Assembly: GCA_004431415.1 (NCBI GenBank)
Contig: QPMI01000626.1
Coordinates: 248,001 to 312,000 of the forward strand
Reading direction: 5' to 3'
Source of the DNA: Cyanophora paradoxa
Taxonomy: Eukaryota; Glaucocystophyceae; Cyanophorales; Cyanophoraceae
Length of the DNA stretch: 64,000 nt
A program made the position numbers and the translations under genes. Positions 1 to 10,982 of the stretch are shown one piece after another (the first letter of the stretch is position 1; each line of letters begins with the position of its first letter). The notes beneath the pieces are model-generated. The model saw nothing but the letters and a program-made list of their open reading frames with translations. It searched no databases and had not been told where the DNA came from.

Positions 1-270
1 CTAGGAATGCGACTAGGAACGGCCCGGCTTGGGGACCCGGCGCGCCTGCATCTCGCCGCGGAGGAACAAGGCGCCTAGGAATGTGCCTAGCTCCTCCTCC
101 TAGCGGAGCGCGCCCCCGCATCTCGCCGGTCTAGTAATGCGCCCGCCTAGGAATGCCCGTCTAGTAATGCCCGGAATCGCCTGGCTCTAAGAATGCGCCT
201 AGGAATGGGCCCGCCTAGGAACCGCCTGGTTCTAGGGATGCGTCTAGGAACCACCTAGGAATGCCCAGGA
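1..270. repeat. Degenerate CTAGGAATG-type short repeat
   Basis: The motif ctaggaatg / ctaggaac recurs at irregular 10-25 base spacing through the left edge. It is mixed with two degenerate copies of a segment (gcctgcatctcgcc) that also occurs in the last lipase exon just to the right. The block seems to have grown from the 3' end of that gene. No coding potential is visible in it. Confidence 0.6.
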
Positions 271-3200
271 ATGGCGCGCCTGCATCTCGCCCCCGAGGAA
301 GAAGGCGGCGGCGTAGGCGAGGAGGTCCATCGCCGCCGGCATGTTCCGCACGTCCTGCCGGGCGGGGGTGGGGTGGAGTCAGGCGCCGCGCCGGGCCGGA
401 GGGATGGGCGCGGCGGGGAGGGGCCTGCCTGGAGGAGCTTGATGAGGAGCGAGTGCACCGGCCCTGCGCCGGGGCGTTAGCCTGCGAGCCCTCGGGGGGG
501 GGGGGGGGGGGGGGGGTGGGGGGTGGGGGGGGGGCAATCTCTCGGCGGCGCCGGTGGGAAGAGCGGTGGGAAGAGGGAGAGGCGAGGAGGGAGAGTGGGT
601 GGGTGGGGGGGAAGAGGGAGAGGCGAGGAGGGAGGGGGAGGGCGGGTGGGAGGGGGGGAAACGAGTAGTGGGCGGCGGGGGGCGGGGGAGGGCGGACCGG
701 TGGGGAGGGCGATGGCGTTGACGCGGCGAGCGACCAGCACCTCGAAGAGGTACCTGTGAGACGGCCGGCGGGCGTCGGGAGTCGGGCCGGGCCCAGCCGG
801 GCCGGGTCGACGCGGCGCCCCAGCGGCGAGTGGGCGGCTCTCGAAGAACACTAGATGCGCTATCGGGACTCCGCACTCAGATCTGGATCCGAGCTATAGC
901 GCTAGCCTGAGCCTGCTATTTAGCGCTGGGAATGGCGCCCTCGAACACTAGATGCGCTATCGGGACTCCGGCGGCTCGGGTCGCGCGGCACTCTGGACTC
1001 CTGGGGCCAGGGCGGGGCGGGGCGGGGCGCGCGAGCTAAGGAGGGCTAAGGCTAGTGCGCAAGTTAAGTGCGGGGGCGGGGCGGGGCGGGGCGGGGCGCA
1101 CGCGAGGGCGCGGAGGATGCGCGGGACGCCCCTGTGGTGCCCCGCCGGCGACAGCAGCAGCAGCTGCGGAGGCGGCGGGAGGTCAGAGAGACGTCGGGCG
1201 GACGTCAGCCAGACGGCGCCGGCGGCTCGAAGCGAGCTTCAATTAAGCTTTACTAAGCTTAAACATGAAGGAGACTCATAGGCGGGAAAGATGAATCGAC
1301 GTCCATAAAGATCCGGACCGGTTGGCCGTGGGAGGCTTAAAGGGGGCGAGACGGCTACAGACGGGAGGCTAGAGGGGCCCGGGGCGTCTCAGGCGGCTCG
1401 GATAAGAAGCTCAGGTCAGCGTTACGGGGCCGGGGCGCACGTGGGAGAGGTGGTGGGGTACGCCGCGCCGCCGCGCCGACATCACGTGCATGAGCAGCGC
1501 CGCCGCGCCCATCTGCGGCAGAGGGGCGTCAGGCGGGGCGGGTCGGAGCCTCGGGGGTCGGAGGAAGATAGGCGAAGAGGGCGCGGATGCGAGCGTGGGC
1601 GGGGCGTCGATCGGACTGGCGGGGCGGGGCGGGGCGGGGCCGTACTAGCCAGGGACCGGAGGGCCTCGCTAGTCCGGCCCCGCCCCGCCCCGCCCCTCCT
1701 AGCGGGGAGGAGGAGAGACGAGGGAGGAGAACGCGGGGGCGAGCTCGGGCGGGGCGGGGCGGGGCGGGGGGGGGGGGGGGGGGGCGGACGCACGCTGTGG
1801 GCGATGGCGGTGATCGTAAAGTCTGCCGGGCCCGGGGCCCCCGGAGCCGCCCCCGAGACCGCCGCCGGGGCCGCCGAACAGCCCGGCCCCGCCGACGCCG
1901 CTTCAGGGGACGAAGACGAAGACATCGGGGCCGAAGCCGGGCGGGACTCCGAAGGGGCGGAGGAGGCGGCGGCGGCGGCGGAGGCGGCGGCGGCGAGCGC
2001 GCGGGCTTTGAGGCCGGCCGCTTCCGGCGGCGAAGGCGGGCCAGACTCCGCGGCGGCGATGGAAGAGGAGGAGGGGCCGACGGCCGACGCGAGCTCGCGG
2101 GTCTTGACGCGGCGGATGGCCCGGACGAAGGCGGGCACGTCCTTGTCGTAGTGCTCGTTCACGCTGAAATCCCTGCCGCCGCCTCACGTTAGAGACTCCA
2201 GGGGTACGTTGTCCGGGTTCAACTAGAGCTCTTCGAGCCTCGCTCGCTCGCTCGATTGTCCGCGCACCAGTACTCGGCGTGCGAGATGCGCGGGTTGACG
2301 TGCCCCCTGCTGCCCGTACCCCTGCGCTCGGGGGTCAGGACGGGGTGGAGGAAGGGGTAGAGGGGAAAGGGGGGGTACCGGAAGTTGCCGAGGAAGACGT
2401 CGTACCCCATGTCCCAGGCGCGGAAGGCCAGGCCGCCCATCGTGCCCTGGAGGGAGGGGTACCGGGCACGGATCAAGAGAGGCGCAGGGGGATTGGGGGG
2501 AAGAGAGGGGGGTACGGGCGCACGGTGGAGATCCAAGCGAAGCTCGTGTCGAGGAGGCCGTGCTGGAAAAGCACTACCCTGGAGGGGGGTTGAGTTGAGG
2601 GGGGTACAGGGCGGAAGGGGGGGGGGGCGCACTTGCGGGACTCGGGGCGGGCGATGCGGTCCAGCGTGAGGAGGTACCCGTCATCTAGGGGGGGGATGAG
2701 TCCGGGGTACGGGAAGGCTCGGGCTACCTGGGTTGAAGTGGGGAGCGCACCGGTGACGACGGTGTGGGCCTCGTGCACGTAACCCGCAGCGCGAACGATC
2801 TCCCCGACGCTGCGGCGGTCTGCAAAGGCGAACGAAGGCGAATGGTCGTTCGGGCGAACGCATGGCAACGAGGGGAGCAAACGTTCAGCGGACCGGGGCG
2901 GGCGGCGGCGGGGGCGTGGACGCCAGAGGGGCGGAAGACGCGCAGGCCCGTCCACAGCTGCTTGAAGAAGCGACGGAGGGCGCAGAGGAGGAGGACGGGG
3001 GAGAGGGTACGGAGCGAGCGGCCCGCCGCGCGGAGAAGGGCGCGGGCCCCTCCGAAGAATAGATCCAGGTAGATCAGGAGGCTCAGCTGAAGGTCCTGGG
3101 GTACGGTGCGCGCGTCCGGGTCGGCGTCCGGGGAGGGGAGAAGCGGGCGGGGGGGTACGCGATCGGACCTCGAAGAGTCCCGTCGAGTTCTTCTCGAAGG

Positions 3201-3830
3201 CGAAGACGCGATCGGTGGGGCGGCTGTGTATACCCGTCCAGGAGGAGGCGGGGCCGCTGGGTACAGGGACGGCGGCAGGCACGGCGTCCGCAGGAGCGGG
3301 AGAGGCGGGGGTGGGGGCCGGGGTTGGGGCCGGCGACGGGGCGAGGGGAGGGGGCGAGGATTCGGGAATGGTGGTGGGGGGAGTGGATGCGGGGCGCGCG
3401 GCACGGAGTAAGGAATCGGGACTTCGCCCGAAGGTCCGGCGCCGCGGCGGGCGGTCGGAGCGGAGGGCGGGTACGATGTCTTCGGCCTCGATGCGCCGCC
3501 GGCGCGCGTCGGGCGTGACGAGGTGGCGGAACGCGCCGCCCGCCAGCGCCGGGCTGCTCTGAGTGCGCGGAGGGGTGCGCGGACCAGAGAAGCGGTCGGC
3601 GGGGGTAGGGGAGGCGGAGGCGGAGGCGGAGGCGGAGGCGGCGGGGCGCGGGGCGGGAGACGGAGCCGGAGAGGACGCCTCGACGGCCCGCCAGAGATCG
3701 GGGAAGGCGAGGTGGAGAAAAGCGAGGAGCCTCTGGACGACGAAGCGGAGGAGAGAGCGCAGGAGGGAGCGCTTGGGCAGCGCGCTGGGCCGGAGCGATC
3801 CTGCGGGGCGAGTCGGGAGCCGCGGTGAAG
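244..3830 (-). CDS. Acid lipase / steryl-ester hydrolase family protein (multi-exon)
   Basis: Alpha/beta-hydrolase of the lysosomal acid lipase / yeast steryl-ester hydrolase type, expected to cleave sterol esters or acylglycerols. Read on the minus strand, exons give a hydrophobic N-terminal part (about 3100-2920, LLIYLDLFF), the family entry motif HEAHTVVT joined across an intron to DDGYLLTLDRIARP (about 2830-2630), VVLFQHGLLDTSFAWIS (about 2590-2520), GLAFRAWDMGYDVFLGNFR (about 2450-2376), GHVNPRISHAEYW (about 2325), FSVNEHYDKDVPAF (about 2160), and the nucleophile elbow AIAHS joined to MGAAALLMHVM (about 1820 and 1519), which gives A-H-S-M-G. Later exons at 752-700, 458-420 and 349-244 are open but less recognisable; the last ends at a stop at 244. 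The Asp and His of the triad were not placed. Introns begin GTGCGCC or GTACCCC. The start codon is uncertain (upstream of about 3790). A membrane-anchored enzyme, as in yeast Yeh/Tgl1, is an inference from the hydrophobic N-terminus. Confidence 0.75.
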
Positions 3831-4370
3831 GCGCAGGCGGAATCGCTCACCTCCGGAGTCCGAAGCGGACCATTCAGCGCCGTCTCCGTTGCTGCGCGCG
3901 GGCGCGGGGGATCAGATCGCGGGAAGGGAGGCCGAAGCGGCCGTGCGGCTCACCTCGCGCGCTCCGACGTGTGGCGGTGGATCCTCCTGCGGCTCTCTAG
4001 GTAGTACCTGCGTTTCTGGATCGCTGGGAGGCGTGGCCGCGCGGCGGGGGAGCCCCTCACTTTCCGCCCGCCTCCGGATGAATGAGGTGGAGAACCGCCG
4101 CGGCCCCGCCATTGAGTAACTGGGTGCCCGCCCGCCATGCTGCAACACAACGGGGCAAGCGAGAGAATGAGCGCCAAGAACGGGCCTGACTCGATCATGA
4201 GGGCACCCGCGCACCTTCTTTGACGGTCCCCTTGGCGACCTCGGCGGCGACAACCAGCGCGCCGTCTATTCTCCGCTCGATGTACGAGAGCATCCCGATG
4301 CTCTGTTTGCCTCTAGCTCGCCATCGAGCAAGTTGGAGGGGGGGCGGGCGAGCCGGGGGTACGGGCAGAA
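3831..4370. promoter_or_regulatory. Divergent intergenic region between lipase and LSM12-like gene
   Basis: About 540 bases lie between the probable 5' end of the minus-strand lipase and the plus-strand ATG at 4371. It should hold both promoters. I see no clear TATA box and no convincing ORF in it. Confidence 0.4.
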
Positions 4371-5366
4371 ATGGCGGGCCTGCAGCTCCCGCCGACATGG
4401 ATCGTGGGCATCCAGGTGAAGGTGAAGGTCCTGACCGGAGAGGAGATCACGGGGACGGTTTTTACCTACGATGCGGTGCGCGGGACCGTCGCTTTGGCCT
4501 GCCGCCTCTGACGCTGAGGCTATCGCCGTGCTTCGCTCCGCACAGACCAGCGGGATGGTCGTCCTTGATATCCTTGAGCCCGCGGCCGCGCGGCCGAGTC
4601 CGCGATGCGCGATGGCTGCCGCGCTCGCCTTGACCCCTGCCGGCTCTGCACAGGAGTATCTGGCGAACGACAAGCGTAACATTCGCATGCTGAAGTCTAG
4701 CTTCATCAAGGAGGTCCAGTACGTCGCGCCGCCGAACCAGACGGTCGACACATCGCGGCTGCCCCCGCTCAACATCGGGCGCATTCGGGAGCGAGAGGCG
4801 GCGGCCATTCGGAAAGCGTACGAGGCGGCCTCCAGGATAGGGATCGGGGTGCGAAGCGCCCGCCCGCCGGCTCCGCTCGCCTTGCGCGCGGCATCCGAGC
4901 CCGCCGCGGCCCGCAGGTGCCCCCCGAGGCTCAGCAGCTCTTCGATGCGCTCTCGAAGACGTGCGCTTCCCGTCGGCGGCCCGTCCGACCGGCCGCTCCC
5001 CGCACCGGCGCCGCCGGCCCGCACTCCCGCCCGCCCGCTGATCCCGCGCGGCGCGCGGCGCGCAGCATGCCGGTCGAGTGGGAGGCGGAGGTCATCGTCG
5101 TGTTCCGGGAAGTCCGCATCTGCCCCCCGTACGCTGTCGAGTCCGTCACCGGCGGGTCCCAGCTGAGCCGCGACCGCGTCAAGAAAGTCGTGCGCTCGCT
5201 TCCCCCGCTTTGCTCTGCTTTGAAGCCGCGAGCCCCGCGGCTCACGCGACGGCCTCAGGTCGAGCTGGAATGGCGCCGCATGCTGCGCAAGACGCCCGCC
5301 GCCGGCGCCGCCGGCGCATCGCCCTCCCCGCCCGGGGCCTCCCCTGTTCCCACCCCGGCCTCGTAG
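4371..5366 (+). CDS. LSM12: LSM12-like protein (Lsm domain plus anticodon-binding-like AD domain)
   Basis: The first exon starts at the ATG at 4371 and gives an Lsm-type strand set (WIVGIQVKVKVLTGEEITG, then VFTYDAVRGTVAL), followed by TSGMVVLDIL. The next exon has EYLANDKRNIRMLKSSFIKE and later LPPLNIGRIREREAAAIRKA, which match the LSM12 linker and AD domain in order. After introns of about 70-120 bases come VPPEAQQLFDALSKT, then MPVEWEAEVIVVFREVRI-CPPYAVESV and SQLSRDRVKKV, ending at the stop at 5364-5366. Two or three introns are clean GT-AG (for example starting GTGCGAAGC at about 4849 and GTGCGCTTC at about 4961). The two upstream junctions lack a GT donor and fit GC-AG or an unspliced reading. 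LSM12 family proteins act in RNA and translation regulation (ataxin-2-associated in animals); that role here is by homology only. Confidence 0.85.
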
Positions 5367-6109
5367 TAACCCTCCGGCGCCCCTCGGCGCCCTTCCCTCT
5401 TTCCTAGTTCGTCAGTCCGCTCCTGTATAGATTACAACACCAGACAGACTTAGTCCCATCGAGCCGAGAGGCGGGAAAGCCCGGGGCCGGGCCGGCAGCG
5501 CGGCGCATGCCGCACTGTGACACAGCGCTAGCGCCGGCAGCGAGCAAAGCGCTTCAGCCTAGTAAACCTGGTCGACGCTTGGCCGGCACATGCTCACAGC
5601 GCTGGCGCGCCTGGCCGGCCCGCGCCTCCTCCTGTCCGACGCGATCGGAACGGTACCGGCGGATCCGTGTCTCGTTCGAGCTCGAGGTGGTTCGTCTGCA
5701 CATGTCTATCTCCAGTACTAGTCTCGGCGGCGCCTCATGATCGGGGGCGGCTCGCGGCGCAGACGGCGTCGACGAAGTGCCCCGCGGTCGCCGCGTCCCT
5801 GCCGCCGGGCGGTAAGGGAGGCCCGCCTGGCGGGCCGGCAAAGCAGCGCTAGCTATACAGGGAGGCCGCTAGGCGGAGTCCGAATCTTACGTCTAGAGTT
5901 CCCGGGGCTACTAGGCTAGTGATGAGAGGCTTAATGGCATGCGTCATGAGGCATGGCATGCCAGACAAGGAGGCCGCGAGGCGGAGCCCCTGAAGAGAGG
6001 CTTCCCAGGCCGAAGGATTCCGGAGGATGGCATGCCGGACGGGCCGGCAAAGCCGGGCCGCCGGGCTCCTGGAGCGACGCGTCCCAGGCCGAATTTAAGG
6101 AGTCCCAGT
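5367..6109. other. Tail-to-tail intergenic region
   Basis: This lies between the 3' ends of the LSM12-like and CbiA-like genes. It contains several GGCATGCC palindromes (5936-6035) and repeated phrases around gggccggcaaagc. No gene is supported; the open frames here are composition artefacts. Confidence 0.5.
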
Positions 6110-8448
6110 CTAAGAGGGGCGGCCAGCCGGCTCGACGACGCACATGCAGAGGTGTACCCAGGAGGCCAGCACGCGCCCCGAGTCGACGCTGTACCCCTCG
6201 TCCGCCGCCGGCCGCCCCGGCGTCTCCCGCTCCACCTGCAGAGAACCGCTGGGAAGAGAGGAGGGGGGCGGGAAGGGGGGTACGCGTACGCGGTAGACCA
6301 GGTCGAGTCCGGGGGGGTACGGCGGCGCCGGCTCGCCCCCCGCTATCTCACAGAAATGGAAGACCTGCCCCTTGAGCGGCTGCAGAGGGTTTACGTTAAA
6401 AGGAGAAGGTATCCGGGACACGGCGGACGGTGTCGGGGGGTAGAAGCTGGACGCGGAGCAAGGCGGCGCGGGCGGCGGGGAGCGTCGCCGTGCAGTATCC
6501 CATCGCCATCTGAGAGAAAGCAGCGGCCGGTAAGGTCGGAAGGGCAGGGGTACGGGAAGGGCGGGCGCCCGGGCGCGCCTTTCCGCCCATGCGGGTACGG
6601 AAGGGAAGCAATCCGACCGCCCCGTGCGCCCTCTGCGGGCGGCCAAGCGAGACCAGCGACCTCAGACGCAGAGGCTTCTGTGAGGAAGTCTCTTTCGGGG
6701 GCACGGGCCCGGGGCCGCACCGCCTTGCCCTCCTTCCCCGCCGCAGGCTCGATCGACTCCGAAAGGTACATCATACCCCCGCACTCCGCGTAGATCGGGC
6801 CTGGGGGTACCCGTTTGAGGAAGACGGGGAGTACGAAGGTCGGGCGGGGTACCCCCGAAGGCGCGGACGGCGGAGCGGGCGGCTGCGTTCGCCTCGAGCT
6901 CCGCGGCGTGCAGCTCGGGGTACCCCCCTCCAAAGATCCTGCTCAACAGTGAGGGGGTACTGCGTCTGTCACGCGCGGTGAAGTCGGGCGGGGGGTACAG
7001 CGCGTCGCAGTTGGGAGGCGGCCCGGGGTCGCGGAGGGGGGACCAGGGTACCAGCTCCGCCCCCGCCCCCCGAAGAGCGTCCAGCCCGCTCCTGCGGAGT
7101 ACGCGTTCTTTGGCGGGTACGCGGAGCGAGAAGGCGCAGGGGGTACCGGTAGTAGAAGCAGAAGGCCTCATCGAGCTCCAGCGCAATCCTCGCGCGAGGC
7201 GGGGGGTACGCGGGCGGGGCTGGCAGGGGTACGGCCCCCGCGCCCGCGCTCGCGGCCGCCAGCAGAGCGTCGAGGTCCACGTGCCTGGGTTCGAGTCGGA
7301 CCGGGTCCACTTCCGGGGCGGCCGGGCGGGGGTACCGCGCGACGAGCTCCGCGGTGCGCTCGAGGCGCGCCTCGCGCTCGGCGGGCGCCTCGTCCCGCGG
7401 CCTGTGCAGCCCCAAGTGGCGCTCCTTCATCTGAGGCGGGACGGGGGCGTCAGGCCGGGAGGGGTACAGGGCCGGCGGACGGGCGGAGGGGCGGGCGAAG
7501 GGGCGAGCGGGAGGCCGGGCGTCAGGTTGGGAGGGGTACGGGGCGGGCCTGGACGGCGGCCTCGGAAGGAATCGCGCCGAGGACGGGCGGGGCGCGCTCC
7601 CTCAGCGATCGGATCGCGTCCTCCAGCCACGCGCGGTGCGAGGGGCCGCCCACGCGGTTCTGGCGGAGGCGTCGGCGGGACTCTGGCGGGGCGGGGAGAA
7701 GGAGACGGGTACCAGGATCACGCCGACGACGCGCAGCGCGGGATCGAAGGTGCAGTACCCCAGCACGACGGCCGCCGCGGAGCGCGCGAGGGCGTAGCAG
7801 TCGACCACGAGGACCACTGTCAAGGAGCCAGATTATTGAAAATTCGAAACCGGATCAAATCTGCAGCGGGGACGGATCATCGGACCGCACGCACCGCCTG
7901 CGCCGAGGAGCTTCGCGACGGCGGCGGTCGATGCGAAGTCGTCGGCGCCGCGCGCCCCGTCGAAGAGGCCCATGACGCCCTCCACGACGCACGCGTCGCA
8001 GCCGGCCGCGTACCGTCCGAAGACAGCCGCCAGTCCTGCGCGCCCCGCTCGGAACTCGAGCGGGGCGGCTGCAGCGGCCCACGATCGCCGGCCGCTATCC
8101 CTGCACGGGCCGCATGCGCACCGTCGCCGAGCATGTGCTGGTCGAGGTTGACCGTCCCGCGCCCCGCCTCCGCCCCTGCGCGCCGCGCGTCGGCTCGAGC
8201 GCTCGCTTGGAGCTATGCAACCGCGAAGAGGACGCACGGAGGGCCGCGTCGTGCTGCAGGCAGTCCAGGAAGTCGGGGCCGCACTTGAAGCTCTGCACCC
8301 GCAGGCCGCGGTTCGCCAGGGCGCGCAGCAGGCCCAGCGTCGTCGTCGTCTTCCCCACGCCGGAATGCGTCCCCGCGACCACGATCGTCGGCGGCCGCAT
8401 CGCTGCACGCCTCCGAGTGCAAACGAGCGAGCACCGGCGGAGATGCAA
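6110..8448 (-). CDS. Cobyrinate a,c-diamide synthase-like protein (CbiA/CobB family), intron-split
   Basis: Family enzymes use glutamine and ATP to amidate the a and c carboxylates of cobyrinate in B12 synthesis. On the minus strand the order is: P-loop [20 protein letters not shown] and [12 protein letters not shown] (about 8400-8270); [32 protein letters not shown] (about 8030-7930); [20 protein letters not shown] (about 7815-7760); a stretch with ERHLGLHRP (about 7430); [13 protein letters not shown] (about 7190-7150) joined to [12 protein letters not shown] (about 7060-7030); [16 protein letters not shown] (about 6930-6890); [14 protein letters not shown] (about 6800-6760) with the amidotransferase Cys; [10 protein letters not shown] (about 6360); and the last exon with [18 protein letters not shown], where the His fits the catalytic His, ending at 6110. 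Nearly all family blocks are present in order. The gene has at least eight introns of the local GTACCCC type, so it is nuclear and not contamination. The start could be an ATG at about 8448 or 8401. Confidence 0.85.
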
Positions 8449-9340
8449 ACGCTCCGCTTGCCTCTGCTAATCGAAGCTGGCTCTGCCGCAGCGACGTTTA
8501 AGGGCGGGCGATCCACGGCGACCGCTGCGGCGATAAGTTGGTGGCCTTCGGCCAAAAGTTCGGCGCAAGCCGTTGTGGCTTGAGCTGTGCTTGAGCCACG
8601 ATCGAAGCTTGATGGGCTCTGTTGAGCTTGAGCTAGAGCTCAACGAGCTTGCTGTTAGTTCCGAGTTGATCGATAGTCCTGTACCCCTCTTTCGCGATCG
8701 ATTTCCGCGCTCCTCTCCTGGCGCGTGGGGGCGACTTTGATGATGTTGCGCATCAACTAAATCCTCATTGGACTCGCGAACATTGATATCGGAGTCCCCC
8801 GCTCTTCTGTATTGAGCGTTGTGCTGAGCGACACATTCGCGATCAGATGGTTCTTAGTGATCATGCTGTTTTTGAAGCCGGAATCGCATTTCGACGGCGT
8901 GTTTTCAACTTTTGAGAATATGGTCTGGAGATATGAGTCTTCTCCGCCTTTTTAGCGCCTTTGCAGGGCGTGCGATACGTTCTTTGTGCAGCGAGACGTA
9001 CGAACAGAACTTTGTATGAGAGCCAGGAACTTGGAATCAATTAACGGCTTGCGCCGAAAATCACGTCGCACCCCGGCCCGGCTCTTTCCCCCCTCCTGAT
9101 TTTGACCGGGCCTCGCTCCTGGGCCTCCCGGCCGCGCTGCGGGCGCGCGCGCCCGCTCGCGCAGCTCCCAACGCTCTCAGATGCGCTTCCCTCGGCCTTG
9201 TGCAGCTGCGCGCTCGGCCGCGGCGCTTCGCGCGCTCCTGTCAACCCGCTCTCCAAACGTTACCAATGCAAATCGGAGCCTTCGAGGCGCGAGTCCCTAC
9301 ACTGGCCAGTTCCTACGAGGCGACTCGTGAGCCGTACGCG
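8449..9340. other. Intergenic region, lower GC
   Basis: The sequence between about 8600 and 9050 is clearly more AT-rich than its neighbours and has no credible exon. It separates the 5' end of the CbiA-like gene from the promoter of the next plus-strand gene. Nothing else is recognised. Confidence 0.5.
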
Positions 9341-9350
9341 CTATAAAGCC
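9341..9350 (+). promoter_or_regulatory. TATA box candidate (CTATAAAG)
   Basis: The sequence ctataaagcc sits about 140 bases upstream of the ATG at 9485, with pyrimidine-rich sequence about 30 bases downstream that could be the initiator. It is one of the few classical TATA boxes in the host part. Confidence 0.5.
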
Positions 9351-9484
9351 CCAGATCTTTGCGCGAATTGCCCGCTTCGCTACACTTACAGCTTTCAGTC
9401 TAACGCAGCCCCTCAAAAAGCAGCAGCAGCCGCTCGCCCAGCAGTCCCCTCGGCGGCATCAGCGGTGGCACGACAGCAGCAGGC

Positions 9485-10982
9485 ATGGAGGTCTCCCGCA
9501 TAGCTGCGCTGACGGCGCGCTTCGTCAGCTCTTTCATCCTCCCCGGCGCCGCGGGGCCGGTCCGCAGCGCCTGGAGCTACGGTGAGGCTCGCGCGCTCCC
9601 TGCGGTCAGTGCTTGATGCTGACGCGGACCGCGGCACCGCGCAGGGGAGATCTGGACGCCCGACCACACGACCCGGGAGGACGCGGCGCAGCCGGAGCTG
9701 ATCTGCAGGGCGATTGCCTGCCGGAAGGACGCGCACGGCGAGCGAGAGGTCACGTCGCTGGCGACGCTGGCGGCGATGCTCTCCGGATCCGCGTCGTCGG
9801 AGCGGCTGGAGGCGATGGATGCTTTCAAGGACTCGGCCGCCGCGCTCCGCATCCCCTCCGGCTCGTGCCTAGTCGGCAACGCGTACGCGCAGAGGTGATT
9901 GATTCCGCGCGCTCCGGCGGCCCGCCGCCGTCGGGGGGGGCTTCCCCCCGCAAGTTCCCCTCCAACCTGTCAACGGCCCTAACTGGTCTCGCCGCCCGCA
10001 GGAGCCCGCAGCACCTCGAGGACATCTCAGCGGCGCAGGAAACCGAGCTCCTTCGGCGCGACGCCGCGCTCCGAGCAGGTTTCACGTCGGGTCCGGCCAT
10101 TTCAAATTTTTCAATGAGTCACCGGGGCTGACCCCAAGGTCGCGCAGCCGTCGCCTTTCCCGTCTTCCGCAAGATCGATTCCGGCCCGTCCCAAGTCAGC
10201 GCCGTCGTCATCCTCTTCAGCCCGCGCCGGGCCGGCGTCTGCCCGGCGGCCCACACCGCTCTGTCGCGGCTTCACGTGAAGTGCGAGTCGTCGCCCGCCG
10301 ACGGCGCGTTCTTCATTCCGCCGGTGCGCTCCGCTCGCACGCTTTTGAATTTTGGAATTTTCGAATCCGCCGCGGCTCACGAGCGGGCGCGGCCGGCCGC
10401 AGGACGTCACGCTCTCGTTCCTCCCCCCCAACGTGCGCCGCGCCCAAATCGCCGCCGCTTTGCATCTCACATCTCACATCTGATCGACATCTGACCGCCG
10501 CCGCCGCCGCCGCGCAGCACAAGAAATCGTCCCGCGCCGCGAGCCCGACGACGGCGACTGCGCCGAAAGGATCCGTGGCCGGAGCCGCCCCCGCCCTCTC
10601 CGTCAACGTGGCGCTCGCTTCCTGCTCCGTCCCTTCCTCGCCGCCCGCCTCTAGCCGCCCCGCCTCGCCCGGCCCCGTGACTCCAACGCCGCTCTGCACG
10701 TCGGCCAAGCCGCTGATCCCCTCCATCCCGACCTCTGCCTTCTTCCTCCCGCCGCCGCCGGTGGCGGCGGCGTCGGCTTCCATGCGCCCCGCCAAACGCC
10801 CCGCGCCCGCGTCCGACGCCGACGGCGCCTCCTCCGACCCCGCCGGCAAGCGCGCCCGGGAGATGCGGTCGCCCACGCCGCCGCCGCCGCCGGCTCACAA
10901 CTCGGAGGTGGCCGAGGTCAATTCCAAGCTGGAGAACCTGGCCGGAGCCGCCCTCCTGCTCTCCATGCGCCACAACTCTTGA
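9485..10982 (+). CDS. Unrecognised multi-exon protein with Pro/Ser/Ala-rich basic C-terminus
   Basis: Not recognised. The ATG at 9485 opens MEVSRIAALTARFVSSFILP; an intron with GT at about 9591 and AG at about 9643 joins SAWSYG to EIWTPDHTTREDAAQPELIC, then ICRAIACRKDAHGE through NAYAQ (to about 9895). Later exon candidates are HLEDISAAQETELLRRDAAL (about 10015-10077), FPVFRKIDSGPSQVSAVVIL through FFIPP (about 10155-10323, followed by gtgcgc), DVTLSFLPPNVRRAQIAAAL (about 10403-10463) and a long last exon from about 10519 to the stop at 10980-10982. The last exon is low complexity with basic clusters (RPAKRPAP, GKRAREMRSP) that could be nuclear localisation signals, and ends SKLENLAGAALLLSMRHNS. 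Exon borders are my reading and not certain. A nuclear regulatory role is conceivable but has no direct support. Confidence 0.55.

Noticed and set aside
1-270. Telomere-like repeat at the left edge
   Set aside because: The CTAGGAATG units are irregular and interspersed with gene-derived sequence, unlike a telomeric array.
261-2192. Long Arg/Gly/Pro-rich open frames on both strands at the left end and in other GC-rich stretches
   Set aside because: They are composition artefacts without ordered motifs; the lipase exons explain the region better.
6110-8448. Bacterial contamination as the source of the CbiA-like gene
   Set aside because: The coding blocks are separated by introns of the same GTACCCC type as neighbouring host genes.
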